Of a stretch of 64,000 nucleotides of DNA, positions 38,679 through 47,224 are shown in pieces. The position numbers and the translations under genes are program-made. The notes beneath the pieces are model-generated. The model was not told the origin of the DNA. It saw nothing but the letters and a program-made list of their open reading frames with translations, and ran no database searches. The stretch covers positions 1-64,000 of the forward strand of contig JAFQZS010000027.1 in assembly GCA_017405765.1 (NCBI GenBank), written 5' to 3'. How positions within the stretch are numbered: position 1 is the first letter of the stretch; every line of letters begins with the position of its first letter. Origin of the DNA: Clostridia bacterium (GTDB taxonomy: Bacteria > Bacillota > Clostridia > Oscillospirales > RGIG577).

Positions 38679-39341
38679 ATGTCCGTTGCAGCTCGTCTTT
38701 TGGACGAAACGAAAGATATCTGGGCGCGCTACGACAGCCATCCGTTCGTTTTGGGACTCGGAGACGGAAGTCTTGACCGCGAGAAGTTCAAATTCTATAT
38801 GATACAGGACTATCTCTATCTCATTGACTACGCAAAGGTGTTTGCGCTCGGCGTGTCAAAGGCCGAGGATACGGAGACGATGCGCTATTTTGCGAATTAT
38901 CTTCATCATATACTCGACGTTGAAATGGATATCCACAGAGGCTATATGAAGCGGCTGGGCATATCGCTTTCGGAGGCGGAGAACACGCCCGCCGCGCCCG
39001 ATACGGCGCTTTACGGCTCGTATATGCTTCGCACGGCATACGAATACGGCGCGGCGGAGGCGGCGGCGTCTATTTTGGCGTGCGCGCTCAGCTACGAGGT
39101 CATAGCTAAGAATATACTTAAGAAAAATCCCGACGCGGCGAAGCATCCGTTCTACGGCGAATGGGTGGAGGGCTACTCGAACGAGGAGTACGCCGAGGAG
39201 AATAAAAAGCTTACGGCTATGACGGAGCGTCTCTGCGCGGGCAAGAGCGAACGCGAGATACGGCGCATTTCGGAAATATTCACCGTATGCTCCGTGCTTG
39301 AAGAGCGTTTTTGGGACATGGCGTGGGAAATGAGGCGATAG
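38679..39341 (+). CDS. tenA: TenA/thiaminase II family aminopyrimidine hydrolase
   Basis: 220 residues, all-helical TenA fold. HPFVLGLGDGSLDREKFKFY at the N-terminus, QDYLYLIDYAKVFALG, and the catalytic-cysteine region ILACALSYEVIAK; the late glutamate region is VLEERFWDMAWEM. Salvages HMP from degraded thiamine (aminopyrimidine hydrolysis). Position between thiD and the transporter genes fits a salvage operon. Confidence 0.93.
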   Translation: MSVAARLLDETKDIWARYDSHPFVLGLGDGSLDREKFKFYMIQDYLYLIDYAKVFALGVSKAEDTETMRYFANYLHHILDVEMDIHRGYMKRLGISLSEAENTPAAPDTALYGSYMLRTAYEYGAAEAAASILACALSYEVIAKNILKKNPDAAKHPFYGEWVEGYSNEEYAEENKKLTAMTERLCAGKSEREIRRISEIFTVCSVLEERFWDMAWEMRR

Positions 39342-39343
39342 CG

Positions 39344-40096
39344 ATGCTTGAATTTCGTGACGTTTCATTCAAATATGACGCCGACGACTATACGATAATC
39401 GACGGGCTTTCGTTCCACGTTGACAGAGGCGAGTTCGTGTCTGTGGTAGGCCCGTCCGGCTGCGGCAAAAGCACGATATTCCGCCTTGTAAATCAGCTTC
39501 TTTCGCCCGACCGCGGAGAGATATTCGTTGGCGGCGAGAGCATCGCGGGGCGAAAGAATTACTGCGGATACATGCCGCAGAGCGACCTTCTTTTCCCGTG
39601 GCGCACCGTTTCGGGCAACGTGAGGCTGCCGCTTGAGATACGCGGCGGATACACGAAGGAAGAGATGGCCGCGCGCGTAAGCGAGGCGCTTAAGACCGTG
39701 GGGCTTTTTGGCACGGAGGAAAAAATGCCGTCGGAGCTTTCGGGCGGTATGCGCCAGCGCGCGGCGTTCGCGCGCACCGTGCTCACGGGTTCCGACCTTC
39801 TTTTGCTTGACGAACCGTTCTCCGCGCTCGACTACATCACGCGCATAACGATGCGAGAGTGGCTTCTGTCGCAGTGGGAGCGAGAGAAAAAGACGGTGCT
39901 GTTCATCACGCACGACGTAGAGGAGGCAGTGTTCCTTTCAAGCCGCATACTTGCGGTAAAACAAGCGCCGATAACGCATCTTACGTCGATAAAGGTGCCG
40001 CTCGATTATCCGCGAACGAGAAGATCGCTGGAGAACAAGGAGGCGGCACAGCTTAAGGACAGCCTTATAGAGATGCTTCGGAGGGATACGGTATGA
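39344..40096 (+). CDS. thiZ: ABC transporter ATPase, thiamine-precursor type (ThiZ-like)
   Basis: 250 residues. Walker A GPSGCGKST, Q-loop region YMPQSDLLFPW, signature LSGGMRQRAAFART, Walker B LLLLDEPFSALD and switch His in FITHDVEEA. Belongs to the nitrate/sulfonate/taurine-type subfamily that includes ThiZ. ATG 39344 (2 bp after tenA) is preferred to an in-frame upstream ATG at 39311 inside tenA. Overlaps the permease gene by 4 nt. Confidence 0.9.
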   Translation: MLEFRDVSFKYDADDYTIIDGLSFHVDRGEFVSVVGPSGCGKSTIFRLVNQLLSPDRGEIFVGGESIAGRKNYCGYMPQSDLLFPWRTVSGNVRLPLEIRGGYTKEEMAARVSEALKTVGLFGTEEKMPSELSGGMRQRAAFARTVLTGSDLLLLDEPFSALDYITRITMREWLLSQWEREKKTVLFITHDVEEAVFLSSRILAVKQAPITHLTSIKVPLDYPRTRRSLENKEAAQLKDSLIEMLRRDTV

Positions 40097-40848
40097 AGAA
40101 CAGAGCTTATGCAAATATCCCTGCGGTGATACTCCTTCTTGCGATAATCATGGCGTGGCAGTTCGCGGCAATGGGCATAAACGCGGCGTATATACTGCCC
40201 TCTCCCGTGCAGGTGGTCGTTAGGCTGTGGGAGCTTCGCGGGCCGCTTTTCGGGGCGCATCTTCCGGCCACGATGGAGGTAGTGGGCGTGGGTCTTCTTA
40301 TCTCGATAGTGCTGGGCGTATTGCTTTCGGTGCTCATGGACAGAAGCCCCATAGCGAAAAAGGCGCTCTATCCTTTAATCATAGCGTCGCAGACGATACC
40401 TACGACAGCGCTTGCGCCGCTGTTCGTTTTGTGGTTCGGCTATTCTATATGGAGCAAGGTGCTCGTTACGATACTTATGACTTTCTTTCCCGTGGCGATA
40501 ACGCTTTTTGACGGCTTTCAGTCGGTAAAGACGGAGCGCGTGGAGCTTATGCTCACGCTCGGCGCGACACAGAAGCAGATATTCTGGAAGCTCAAGTTCC
40601 CGTGCGTGCTGCCGTATTTCTTTTCGTCGATAAAGATGGCGATACCTATCTCGATAATAGGCGCGGCCATAGGCGAGTGGCTGGGCGCGCAGAGCGGACT
40701 TGGCTACTTCAGCCGCCGCATGATGACGCAGCTCGACGGCGCCGGCGTATTTGCGCCGATACTGCTTTTGTCCATAGTTGCGATGATAGTCGTGGGGATC
40801 ATCACGATACTGGAGAAGAAGATAATAACGTGGCGCAATGATATGTAG
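40093..40848 (+). CDS. thiX: ABC transporter permease, thiamine-precursor type (ThiX-like)
   Basis: 251 residues with about six membrane helices and the BPD_transp_1 EAA-like loop (ELMLTLGATQKQIFWKLKFP). Pairs with the upstream ATPase, start codon overlapping its stop (ATGA). Predicted to import HMP-type thiamine precursors because of the riboswitch and thiD-tenA. No substrate-binding protein (ThiY, NMT1 family) follows; the operon ends at a terminator and the CRISPR array begins. Confidence 0.88.
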   Translation: MKNRAYANIPAVILLLAIIMAWQFAAMGINAAYILPSPVQVVVRLWELRGPLFGAHLPATMEVVGVGLLISIVLGVLLSVLMDRSPIAKKALYPLIIASQTIPTTALAPLFVLWFGYSIWSKVLVTILMTFFPVAITLFDGFQSVKTERVELMLTLGATQKQIFWKLKFPCVLPYFFSSIKMAIPISIIGAAIGEWLGAQSGLGYFSRRMMTQLDGAGVFAPILLLSIVAMIVVGIITILEKKIITWRNDM

Positions 40849-40860
40849 GACGTGAAAGAT

Positions 40861-40897
40861 AAAAAAACGCCTGGTGCGGAAGCATCAGGCGCTTTTT
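40861..40897. terminator. Bidirectional terminator between the thi operon and the CRISPR array
   Basis: ACGCCTGGTGC pairs with GCATCAGGCGC over loop GGAA, with seven A before it and CTTTTTG after it. Works for the plus-strand thi operon and for the minus-strand pre-crRNA. Confidence 0.85.
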
Positions 40898-41313
40898 GAT
40901 AAATGAGTAGAAATTCAAAGGAGTTATCCAACCGTCCCGCATGGTAAGAATACTTGAAAATCTACAATAGTAGAAATTCAAAGGAGTTATCCAACCGTTA
41001 TTGCGTAATTGTCGGCAATGGATCTACAATAGTAGAAATTCAAAGGAGTTATCCAACAATCACATATACAGACGAAGGAGGAGGAATCTACAATAGTAGA
41101 AATTCAAAGGAGTTATCCAACCTAGCAAACATCCTAGCAAATGCGCTAGATCTACAATAGTAGAAATTCAAAGGAGTTATCCAACAATGAAGTGAATACA
41201 GATAATTGGTATCATCTACAATAGTAGAAATTCAAAGGAGTTATCCAACCGTATACCGTACATTGCCCTTTGTATCGATCTACAATAGTAGAAATTCAAA
41301 GGAGTTATCCAAC
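40897..41313 (-). CRISPR. Type V-A CRISPR array, 6 full repeats plus 1 degenerate, 6 spacers
   Basis: 36-nt repeats at 40960, 41022, 41086, 41150, 41214 and 41278 are identical; in crRNA sense each starts GTTGGATAACTCC and ends AATTTCTACTATTGTAGAT, the Cas12a 5' handle hairpin. Spacers are 26-28 nt. Transcription is on the minus strand with the leader at the high-coordinate side. The leader-distal repeat (40897-40932) keeps only its 5' part (22 nt) and has lost the hairpin, as expected for a terminal repeat. No spacer matches elsewhere in this window by eye. Confidence 0.97.
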
Positions 41314-41448
41314 TCCTGCGTAGTCGGATCGCACATATTAAGCAATCCGGTTTTGTTTAACATACATAAAAATTTGGCTGTTTTTATTAGATAACTCCTT
41401 ATATACATATTAAATCCCGCCATGAAGACCGAGGTTTGCAAATAATCC
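41314..41448 (-). promoter_or_regulatory. CRISPR leader with embedded anti-repeat
   Basis: 135 bp between the first repeat and cas2, mostly A+T-rich. At 41387-41400 it carries, on the crRNA strand, AAGGAGTTATCTAA, which can pair with the repeat segment TTGGATAACTCCTT (one G-U pair). The 28 nt next to the first repeat (41314-41341) are more G+C-rich and spacer-sized. TATATA near 41400-41405 could be a -10. Confidence 0.65.
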
Positions 41449-41724
41449 TTACGTTACTATTATCATATCACTTTCTTCGTTCCTTGCATAGCCGTATCTT
41501 ACTATTTCACAATTCGGATTTAGTTTTATTATATATACGCTGTCCGTTTGATCAAAGGTCTTTAAAAACTTGTTGTCGATGTCGCTCATAATATTATTCA
41601 ATATGCGCTCGCTGTTTTCGATTTGGAACACAGAGTATTGCAGACGGTAACCGAATTTGGATAAATACTTTGCAAATTTGGTCCGCTTTTTGTTGTCTGA
41701 TATATCGTAGCTTATAATAATCAC
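41449..41724 (-). CDS. cas2: Cas2, CRISPR adaptation nuclease-fold protein
   Basis: 91 residues with the ferredoxin-like Cas2 start IIISYDISDNKKRTKFAKYL (catalytic-position Asp in YDISD) and LQYSVFQIENSE. It dimerises and bridges two Cas1 dimers for spacer integration. Overlaps the cas1 stop by 4 nt. Last cas gene before the leader. Confidence 0.93.
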   Translation of the reverse strand: MIIISYDISDNKKRTKFAKYLSKFGYRLQYSVFQIENSERILNNIMSDIDNKFLKTFDQTDSVYIIKLNPNCEIVRYGYARNEESDMIIVT

Positions 41725-42695
41725 GGTTTTTGCCCTCCAAAATAAAAGACAGGATAATCCTGTATGTCCTTATGCCGCATGAATGCCCGGTAATAACTTT
41801 GAATATATAAATATATCTCCTCCCTGTTTTCAATAATGGGTTTGGCAAGCCATGCAGTGTATTCGGCGTTCTTCTCCCATTTGAGCAAATATTGCCCCTG
41901 CTTAACAATAAAATCGTCCTCTTTGCATCTCTTCAGGTTAATTGCTTTTCTCAGCTCGCTGTCTATAAGGGGCCTGAACGGTTCTACGATATCACATACG
42001 AGGGACTTTCTCATATAAAACTCCCTGTGCAGCACTCCGCAGTATGTATCAAAACCGTAGCAGCCAAGAAGCGCGTCGATATAAGAAAACAGTATCGTAT
42101 ATCCGATATCCAGAAGTGCGTTTATCATATCGCATTTGGTGCGGGGAGCACGCCTCTGCCAAAGCGTGTTGTTGAATATGGCAGGGAAATAAATCCGCGA
42201 CGCGCTTCCTTCGAGCCCGAGTATCGTATGCAGAGTATCGGCGTTTGATATATTGTCTTCGTATTCTTTTAAAAGCGCTATCGCTTCCGTCTGCTTTTCG
42301 CTTTTTGTTCTTATTTTTGAAATGGCCAGCCTTTGATTTGCAATCTTGTTTTTAATCAGATGTCCGGCGATATCCAGTGAATCATACATATACTGCGCTC
42401 TGCGCAGCAGGGTATTGCCTTCAAGACGGGAGCCTATAACCTGATAGGGCTTCATACTGTGGGTGAGCAGTATGATGGAAAAACCGAATTTTTTTGCTCT
42501 CTGTATAAGCCCGCTTGTGATGCTTCCGCTTCCGATTGCAAAAACGGCGAATATTCGGTAACAGGTGCATTGAAATTTTATCTTTCCCTCGGCTGTTTTC
42601 ACGACGAGATTATCGTTGGAGAACGAAAGCTTTTCTCCGCGGCTGAAAAAGACAAACAGAACTTGCTTTTTTGAAAAATCACCGGCTGAAATCAT
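41721..42695 (-). CDS. cas1: Cas1 integrase, type V-A
   Basis: 324 residues. Metal ligands are visible as Glu in LGLEGSASRIYF, His in GVLHREFYMRKSLVCD, and acidic residues in DIVEPFRPLID. Integrates new spacers with Cas2 at the leader end. 12 bp after cas4. Confidence 0.95.
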   Translation of the reverse strand: MISAGDFSKKQVLFVFFSRGEKLSFSNDNLVVKTAEGKIKFQCTCYRIFAVFAIGSGSITSGLIQRAKKFGFSIILLTHSMKPYQVIGSRLEGNTLLRRAQYMYDSLDIAGHLIKNKIANQRLAISKIRTKSEKQTEAIALLKEYEDNISNADTLHTILGLEGSASRIYFPAIFNNTLWQRRAPRTKCDMINALLDIGYTILFSYIDALLGCYGFDTYCGVLHREFYMRKSLVCDIVEPFRPLIDSELRKAINLKRCKEDDFIVKQGQYLLKWEKNAEYTAWLAKPIIENREEIYLYIQSYYRAFMRHKDIQDYPVFYFGGQKP

Positions 42696-42707
42696 TTTTT
42701 TGCTCCT

Positions 42708-43268
42708 TCAATCCAATAACGACCTGTCGCAGAGAGGCTCGTATATGCAAGCCCTGCATTTGCTTTCGTTTGTTTGCTTATAATTCGATAAATCGAACGT
42801 TCGCAGACCGGTTATCGCCGCTTCAAACTTTACGAGCATATCTTTATCGTTTTCCGGAAGCTTTAAAGGATAGCGCTTATTGTCATCCAGACTGTAAAGA
42901 TTGAGCGAATTTACCGTATATCCCATTTCGCGCAGCGCAAAGCATTGAGCGTACATCTGGAAAACGTAGCCGTCGTAAATAACGGAAATCTTCTTTTTTC
43001 GCTCAGTTAAAACGCCGTGTTTTTCGTCAAAGACATCGATCTTGCCGAGCAGGCCGTATTTTTCGCAGTAAACAGACTGCCCGCTCACTACGGCGGCGCG
43101 TGTCGAATACTTTGCTTCGTCTATGGTCTTATGAGCGTGAGTGCCGTTTATCTGCGCCTGCTCTTTGAAAGCAAGCGCATCACGGCTGCCGTAAAGATTA
43201 TGAAAGTATATTGAGGCGGGGCAGAATATAAAATCATTTATCCAGGCAATCTGTATCGGCTCTTCCAT
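42708..43268 (-). CDS. cas4: Cas4 exonuclease, spacer-processing
   Basis: 186 residues. Iron-sulfur cysteines in FCPASIYFHN and KCRACIYEPLCD (C-x2-C-x5-C). RecB-like nuclease residues: His in GTHAHKTIDE, Asp in GKIDVFDEK, Glu-x-Lys in TERKKK, and QMYAQ. Trims prespacers and checks the PAM in type V-A adaptation. Starts 1 bp after the cas12a stop. Confidence 0.95.
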   Translation of the reverse strand: MEEPIQIAWINDFIFCPASIYFHNLYGSRDALAFKEQAQINGTHAHKTIDEAKYSTRAAVVSGQSVYCEKYGLLGKIDVFDEKHGVLTERKKKISVIYDGYVFQMYAQCFALREMGYTVNSLNLYSLDDNKRYPLKLPENDKDMLVKFEAAITGLRTFDLSNYKQTNESKCRACIYEPLCDRSLLD

Positions 43269-43269
43269 C

Positions 43270-46200
43270 TTACTTAAACCTCGTTTGCACGTATCTCAGC
43301 CATTCGGCGTTCGATATCTTTGTCGTCCAGTCGCCGTAGCCTTCGGCGCGGTCTATCTGTTCAAGCACCCAAAGCCCCTTTCTCGCTATGTTGAACGCGC
43401 CGTTCGCGTCCGCGTCGGCGGGCAGTCCGTCCGCGCCCGCTTCGCTTGAGAAGAAAACGCCGTTCTCGTCGGCCACGGGCGAGAGGATAAAGTCGCGTCC
43501 GACGCTTGCCGAGCTGTATCTTAAAGCAAACACGAGCCTTAAGTCGGAAATGAGCTCGGCGAAGAAGCGGGCACCGTTTTGGTTAAGTATCTCTTCTTTA
43601 ATATCGCCGCGCTTCCAGTCGATATCATTCCCGTCAAAGAGCGCCTTTAAGTGCTTCGTTACGTTTCGCGTCTCTACGCCGCCTTTGCTGTTATTAAGGC
43701 TGCGGTCGTATCTGTATCGTGTGTCGCCGTGTGTGCATACGGTCCATTCGGTGCGGGAACCGCGGGCCTTGTCCGTAAAGTCGTTGTAATCAAAGGAGAA
43801 CTCGAACCAATCGCCGTCTGCGTTATACGATATGCTCTTGAATTTCGAGAAAAACGCCTTTGCCTTTGCGATATTTTCATATTTGGGCTTCAAAAGATCG
43901 GTAAAGCCCGTCACGGGGTCTATTTTGCTCGTGTTCCACGCCGGAACGTAGAAGATAAAGCCGCACTGCTTCTTAAGCTTTTCGAACGACTCGAATCTGC
44001 TCGTGAGCTGGAGCGCGTTGTAAAGTCCGCCCGGCTCGTTCTCGCCGCAGTCCTTTAAGACGAGATAGTTGAGCTTTTCGATAAGCGCCTTTTCGAAATT
44101 CTGATATACCTGCTTTTCAACTTTTTTTCGCGTATTCTTAAAGCCGCTGTTTAAGTCTTCCATAACGACTATGGCGTTGTACTTCACCATAAAGCGCGCG
44201 ATATGCGAGACGGCCTGACTCATGTATCCGGCCTTCAGCTCTTTGATGCTTTCTATGGCTCCCCAGTTCTCGCGCGCAGCCTTTCTCTTTTCCTCGCGCT
44301 CGTCGAGTATTTTATGATACGGCGTTTCAAACGGGATTTCTTTTCCGCTTCGGTCCGTGTATTTTCCCGTTATCGTATTGAGGGAATACTGAATTGGCCT
44401 GCCTTTTTCATCCTTAACGACGCGGCCGCTTCTGTCTATCATTGAAATATAGAGCAGATTGCGTTCGCCGCGGTCTATGCCGATTATATTTACGCCCGGA
44501 TTGTTTTTCAGGTACGTGCATACTTCGTCGTTTATGTCGCTTCGTCCGTTCGCCTTGAAATTCATCGTTATCGGCACGTGGAACAGGAACTTGTCGACCG
44601 TATAGCGTCTGTCTTTGATTATGTCGTAATCAAAGAGCGACGTTTCGCCTTTTTCCTTCGCGTTCGGGTTCTTCTTCTCTATCGGCTGTCCCTTTGGGTG
44701 CGTGACGTTCTTTGGAATTGACTTTTTGCGGTAGAACACCTCGGCCTCGCCGTTTAGCTTATATACGACGTCGGCAAGATTTTTTTCGTCGAACAGCGCG
44801 CGCCAGTACATCGTGTGGAGCGAGGGACGCCCCTTGCTGTAAGGCGAAAAGTCCTTGTTGTATATCTCAAAGAGATAGAGCTCGCCTTCTTTTACGAGAG
44901 AGTCAATATATTTTGCGTCTATGTTTTTATACGTTATCTTGTACCCCTGTTCGCTTACTTCACGGTAGAACGCGCTTATGTCGGCGTACGTGTCCGTATC
45001 TGAGAACGAGAAGTCGAATACGTCCCAACCTTCATATTTTGATATTGCTGATTTATAAAAATCAATAAGCTTGTGGCAGTCGGATATTGAAAAATGCTCA
45101 CCTTTTGTGAAGCTTTTATTTTCTTTGATACTTATTATTTCATCCGACGCGCCGTGTTTTTTAGGGTTTTTTGTAGGGATGAGATTTTTCGGGAGGCTCA
45201 TGTGTGGGTTGGGCAGCAGTTTGTACTGCACTTTTTTATATACGTCCGAACCGTCAGACCCTTTTACGTTCTCAAAGCTCTTATTATGCTTCTTGTCCAT
45301 TATGCCGAGATAGTATTTGCCGTCTTTTATAAAGAGCAGGCCGAGATTAGCCTTTTCCTTACTCGTGTCCCAACCGTTGAGAAGGGTGCTGCTTGAAAAA
45401 TTGAGCTTTATCTTTTCGGTGCTGTACGGCTTTTTCGTCGCGAAGTTGCGCACCTTGTCGTAAAGTCTCGTGACGGGCTCAAGATGCCCGTACAGCGGGT
45501 CGAACGCGCCGTAGAACGCATCGTTTTTCTTATATTCCGCATCGGACGGCACATAGAGCGGCTTTATGAAGTGATATAGCTTTAAAAGCGCGTCAAGCAA
45601 CGCCTTTAAAAGCTCTCGGTCTTTCTGCCCGAGCTTACAGCCGTCCTCGCGCGGAGCGTTCAAAAGCGCGTCCGCGTTCTTATACGCCTCGACGAACGCG
45701 GTTGTCCTGTCGTCTGCGCCCGCCGCGAAATATCGGCTGACGAGCTTATCCCCGTTCGCCCGTACGCCGTACACGTCCGAGTCAAGCTTGCGCACGTATG
45801 CGTCAACGGCTTTTTCGACTTCCGCAAGGAGAATATACGAGGGATCTTTCCTTTTTCCCCGGCTCTCGCCGTCATCCGACCGATCTTCCCCGTAAACGGC
45901 GCGCGGGATTACGCTGTAATCGCCGAATATAGCGACGGAGATGGCGGTTATCGCGTCGCTTTTTACGTATAAATCGTCAAGACCGCCGTCCCGGAGCGCG
46001 GATAAAACGTCTTTCAATTCCGCAAGCACGCTTTTACCGTCCTTCTCTGCGGTAAGCTCCCGGCAGAAGCCGTTGACCGCGTCCAGAAGCGCGTCCGCGT
46101 CGTCGAAGGCCTCCGGGAGGAACGATACGCTTTCCCGGTCCGACAGTATCTGCTTTCGAAGCATCGTCATGAGCGGTAGCTTGTCCTTCGGATTTTTCTG

Positions 46201-46998
46201 ATTATAGAGGTTTATATATACGTTTATTCCCTTAAACAGCGATTTGTCCGTTTTTTTGCCGCCGATGATGAGATTGTATTCGTCTATGCCGCCCTGCGTG
46301 AGAACGTTGTTATAGTTTTCGAGAGTGAATAAGTCGTTAAGTGCGCGCCTGTTCAAATATTCTCCCAATTCACCTTTAAGCGTTTCAAGCTCTGACGAAA
46401 GGTGAGGCCGGATAATCTCATATACGCGCATATTATTTATAAAGATGGGCAAATTCTCGTTTATCAGCCTGAACGCCACGGCGGTGGATTTTTTTTCGGC
46501 AGTGTACATATTCATGCGGTTCGTGTTAAAGCCCGTAAAATACGTCGTAAAGCTCTTGAAGCTTTCGTCAAAATACAGATCCGGGGCGTTTTTTTCTATC
46601 CACCCTTCAAGCTCTTTTTGTATAAGCTCTTTTTTGTTGAGTTGCTTATATTTTTTATTGTCGGTGAACGACGCAGCGATTTCCTTTCTCAAGGCAATTT
46701 TGACTGCGTCAAACGATATTTTCCATTTTTCTTCTTTGCGCTCGTCGGCAGACGACGTGTAAAGCCGATAAAAGGATTCGAGATTGCTCAGCGTAACGTT
46801 TGAGAGACATTCGTCTATAAAGCTTTTATGGTACTCGTCGATGGTCTTTTTCATTTTTTTATAGCTTTCGGCCAGGGCTTCGTCTTCGTCGAGCACATGG
46901 CGGGCTTCGATGTATTTTTGGGTCTCAGCAATGGGGATAAGGGCAAAGCGCAGTGTTTTGCTTTGCGGATATTTGCGGGTAAACTCGTTTAACGTCAT
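43270..46998 (-). CDS. cas12a: Cas12a (Cpf1) RNA-guided endonuclease
   Basis: 1242 residues, normal for the family. Begins with EFTRKYPQSKTLRFALIP. crRNA-processing region HPKGQPIEKKNPNAKEK (His about 767) precedes YDIIKDRRYTVDKFLFHVPI. RuvC residues: D842 in IIGIDRGERNLLY, E947 in IVVMEDLNSGFK, D1197 in DADANGAFNIARKG. All three catalytic motifs are intact, so it should cleave PAM-adjacent DNA and process its own pre-crRNA. AAAGGAGG lies 10 nt before the ATG. Transcribed from a strong promoter at 47068-47096 that carries a candidate self-repression target. First gene of the cas12a-cas4-cas1-cas2 operon. Confidence 0.97.
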   Translation of the reverse strand: MTLNEFTRKYPQSKTLRFALIPIAETQKYIEARHVLDEDEALAESYKKMKKTIDEYHKSFIDECLSNVTLSNLESFYRLYTSSADERKEEKWKISFDAVKIALRKEIAASFTDNKKYKQLNKKELIQKELEGWIEKNAPDLYFDESFKSFTTYFTGFNTNRMNMYTAEKKSTAVAFRLINENLPIFINNMRVYEIIRPHLSSELETLKGELGEYLNRRALNDLFTLENYNNVLTQGGIDEYNLIIGGKKTDKSLFKGINVYINLYNQKNPKDKLPLMTMLRKQILSDRESVSFLPEAFDDADALLDAVNGFCRELTAEKDGKSVLAELKDVLSALRDGGLDDLYVKSDAITAISVAIFGDYSVIPRAVYGEDRSDDGESRGKRKDPSYILLAEVEKAVDAYVRKLDSDVYGVRANGDKLVSRYFAAGADDRTTAFVEAYKNADALLNAPREDGCKLGQKDRELLKALLDALLKLYHFIKPLYVPSDAEYKKNDAFYGAFDPLYGHLEPVTRLYDKVRNFATKKPYSTEKIKLNFSSSTLLNGWDTSKEKANLGLLFIKDGKYYLGIMDKKHNKSFENVKGSDGSDVYKKVQYKLLPNPHMSLPKNLIPTKNPKKHGASDEIISIKENKSFTKGEHFSISDCHKLIDFYKSAISKYEGWDVFDFSFSDTDTYADISAFYREVSEQGYKITYKNIDAKYIDSLVKEGELYLFEIYNKDFSPYSKGRPSLHTMYWRALFDEKNLADVVYKLNGEAEVFYRKKSIPKNVTHPKGQPIEKKNPNAKEKGETSLFDYDIIKDRRYTVDKFLFHVPITMNFKANGRSDINDEVCTYLKNNPGVNIIGIDRGERNLLYISMIDRSGRVVKDEKGRPIQYSLNTITGKYTDRSGKEIPFETPYHKILDEREEKRKAARENWGAIESIKELKAGYMSQAVSHIARFMVKYNAIVVMEDLNSGFKNTRKKVEKQVYQNFEKALIEKLNYLVLKDCGENEPGGLYNALQLTSRFESFEKLKKQCGFIFYVPAWNTSKIDPVTGFTDLLKPKYENIAKAKAFFSKFKSISYNADGDWFEFSFDYNDFTDKARGSRTEWTVCTHGDTRYRYDRSLNNSKGGVETRNVTKHLKALFDGNDIDWKRGDIKEEILNQNGARFFAELISDLRLVFALRYSSASVGRDFILSPVADENGVFFSSEAGADGLPADADANGAFNIARKGLWVLEQIDRAEGYGDWTTKISNAEWLRYVQTRFK

Positions 46999-47067
46999 AA
47001 TTATAGATCCTCCTTTGATAATACTTACGTATACAATTAACGGTAAATCCGGCTTATCTTAATTTAA

Positions 47068-47096
47068 ATTTTATTGTGTTATGTTATTGATGTCAA
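47068..47096 (-). promoter_or_regulatory. cas12a promoter
   Basis: On the minus strand TTGACA (47096-47091), 17-bp spacer, TAAAAT (47073-47068). Predicted start near 47061, giving a 5' leader of about 63 nt before the cas12a ATG at 46998. Confidence 0.85.
47070..47084 (+). promoter_or_regulatory. Candidate CreR target: PAM plus 11-nt seed inside the cas12a promoter
   Basis: TTTA (47070-47073) is a Cas12a-type PAM and overlaps the -10. It is followed on the plus strand by TTGTGTTATGT (47074-47084), identical to the first 11 nt of the pseudo-spacer downstream of the isolated half-repeat. Identity then breaks (positions 12, 13, 16 and beyond). Such limited seed matching permits Cas12a binding without cleavage in known CreR systems. 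Confidence 0.8.
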
Positions 47097-47111
47097 GCAT
47101 TTTTAACAAAA

Positions 47112-47218
47112 AGTGTAAAAAGCGTCTGCTGCATAAGTGCGGCAAACGCTTTTGGGAACGTTGTTTACGGGCGTATTAAAAAAACCACATAACACAAATC
47201 TACAATAGTAGAAATTAT
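47112..47218 (-). ncRNA. Candidate CreR: solitary crRNA-like RNA regulating cas12a
   Basis: Predicted transcript of about 107 nt. It starts 2 nt before AATTTCTACTATTGTAGAT (47216-47198), identical to the 3' hairpin half of the array repeat, so the 5' end would need almost no processing. The pseudo-spacer begins TTGTGTTATGTGG at 47197. No second repeat follows. A hairpin terminator (AAAAGCGTTTGC / GCAGACGCTTTT, 47153-47117) with T-rich tail ends it 15 bp before the cas12a -35. The fit to the cas-regulating RNA class described for type V-A is strong; expression is not shown. Confidence 0.8.
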
Positions 47219-47224
47219 AAATAT

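Noticed and set aside
40933-41277. Self-targeting spacers within the window
   Set aside because: Reading the six spacers against the window on both strands by eye gave no convincing match; a computed search is still required genome-wide.
47178-47184. T7 run in the pseudo-spacer as the CreR terminator
   Set aside because: The only upstream hairpin (5-bp crRNA stem) is about 14 nt away from the T-run; the GC-containing hairpin at 47117-47153 is the better terminator.
47198-47216. Isolated half-repeat upstream of cas12a as a decayed second CRISPR array
   Set aside because: It has its own consensus promoter and terminator, keeps only the functional hairpin half with perfect sequence, and its following bases match the cas12a promoter beside a PAM. 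Random decay would not produce this combination.
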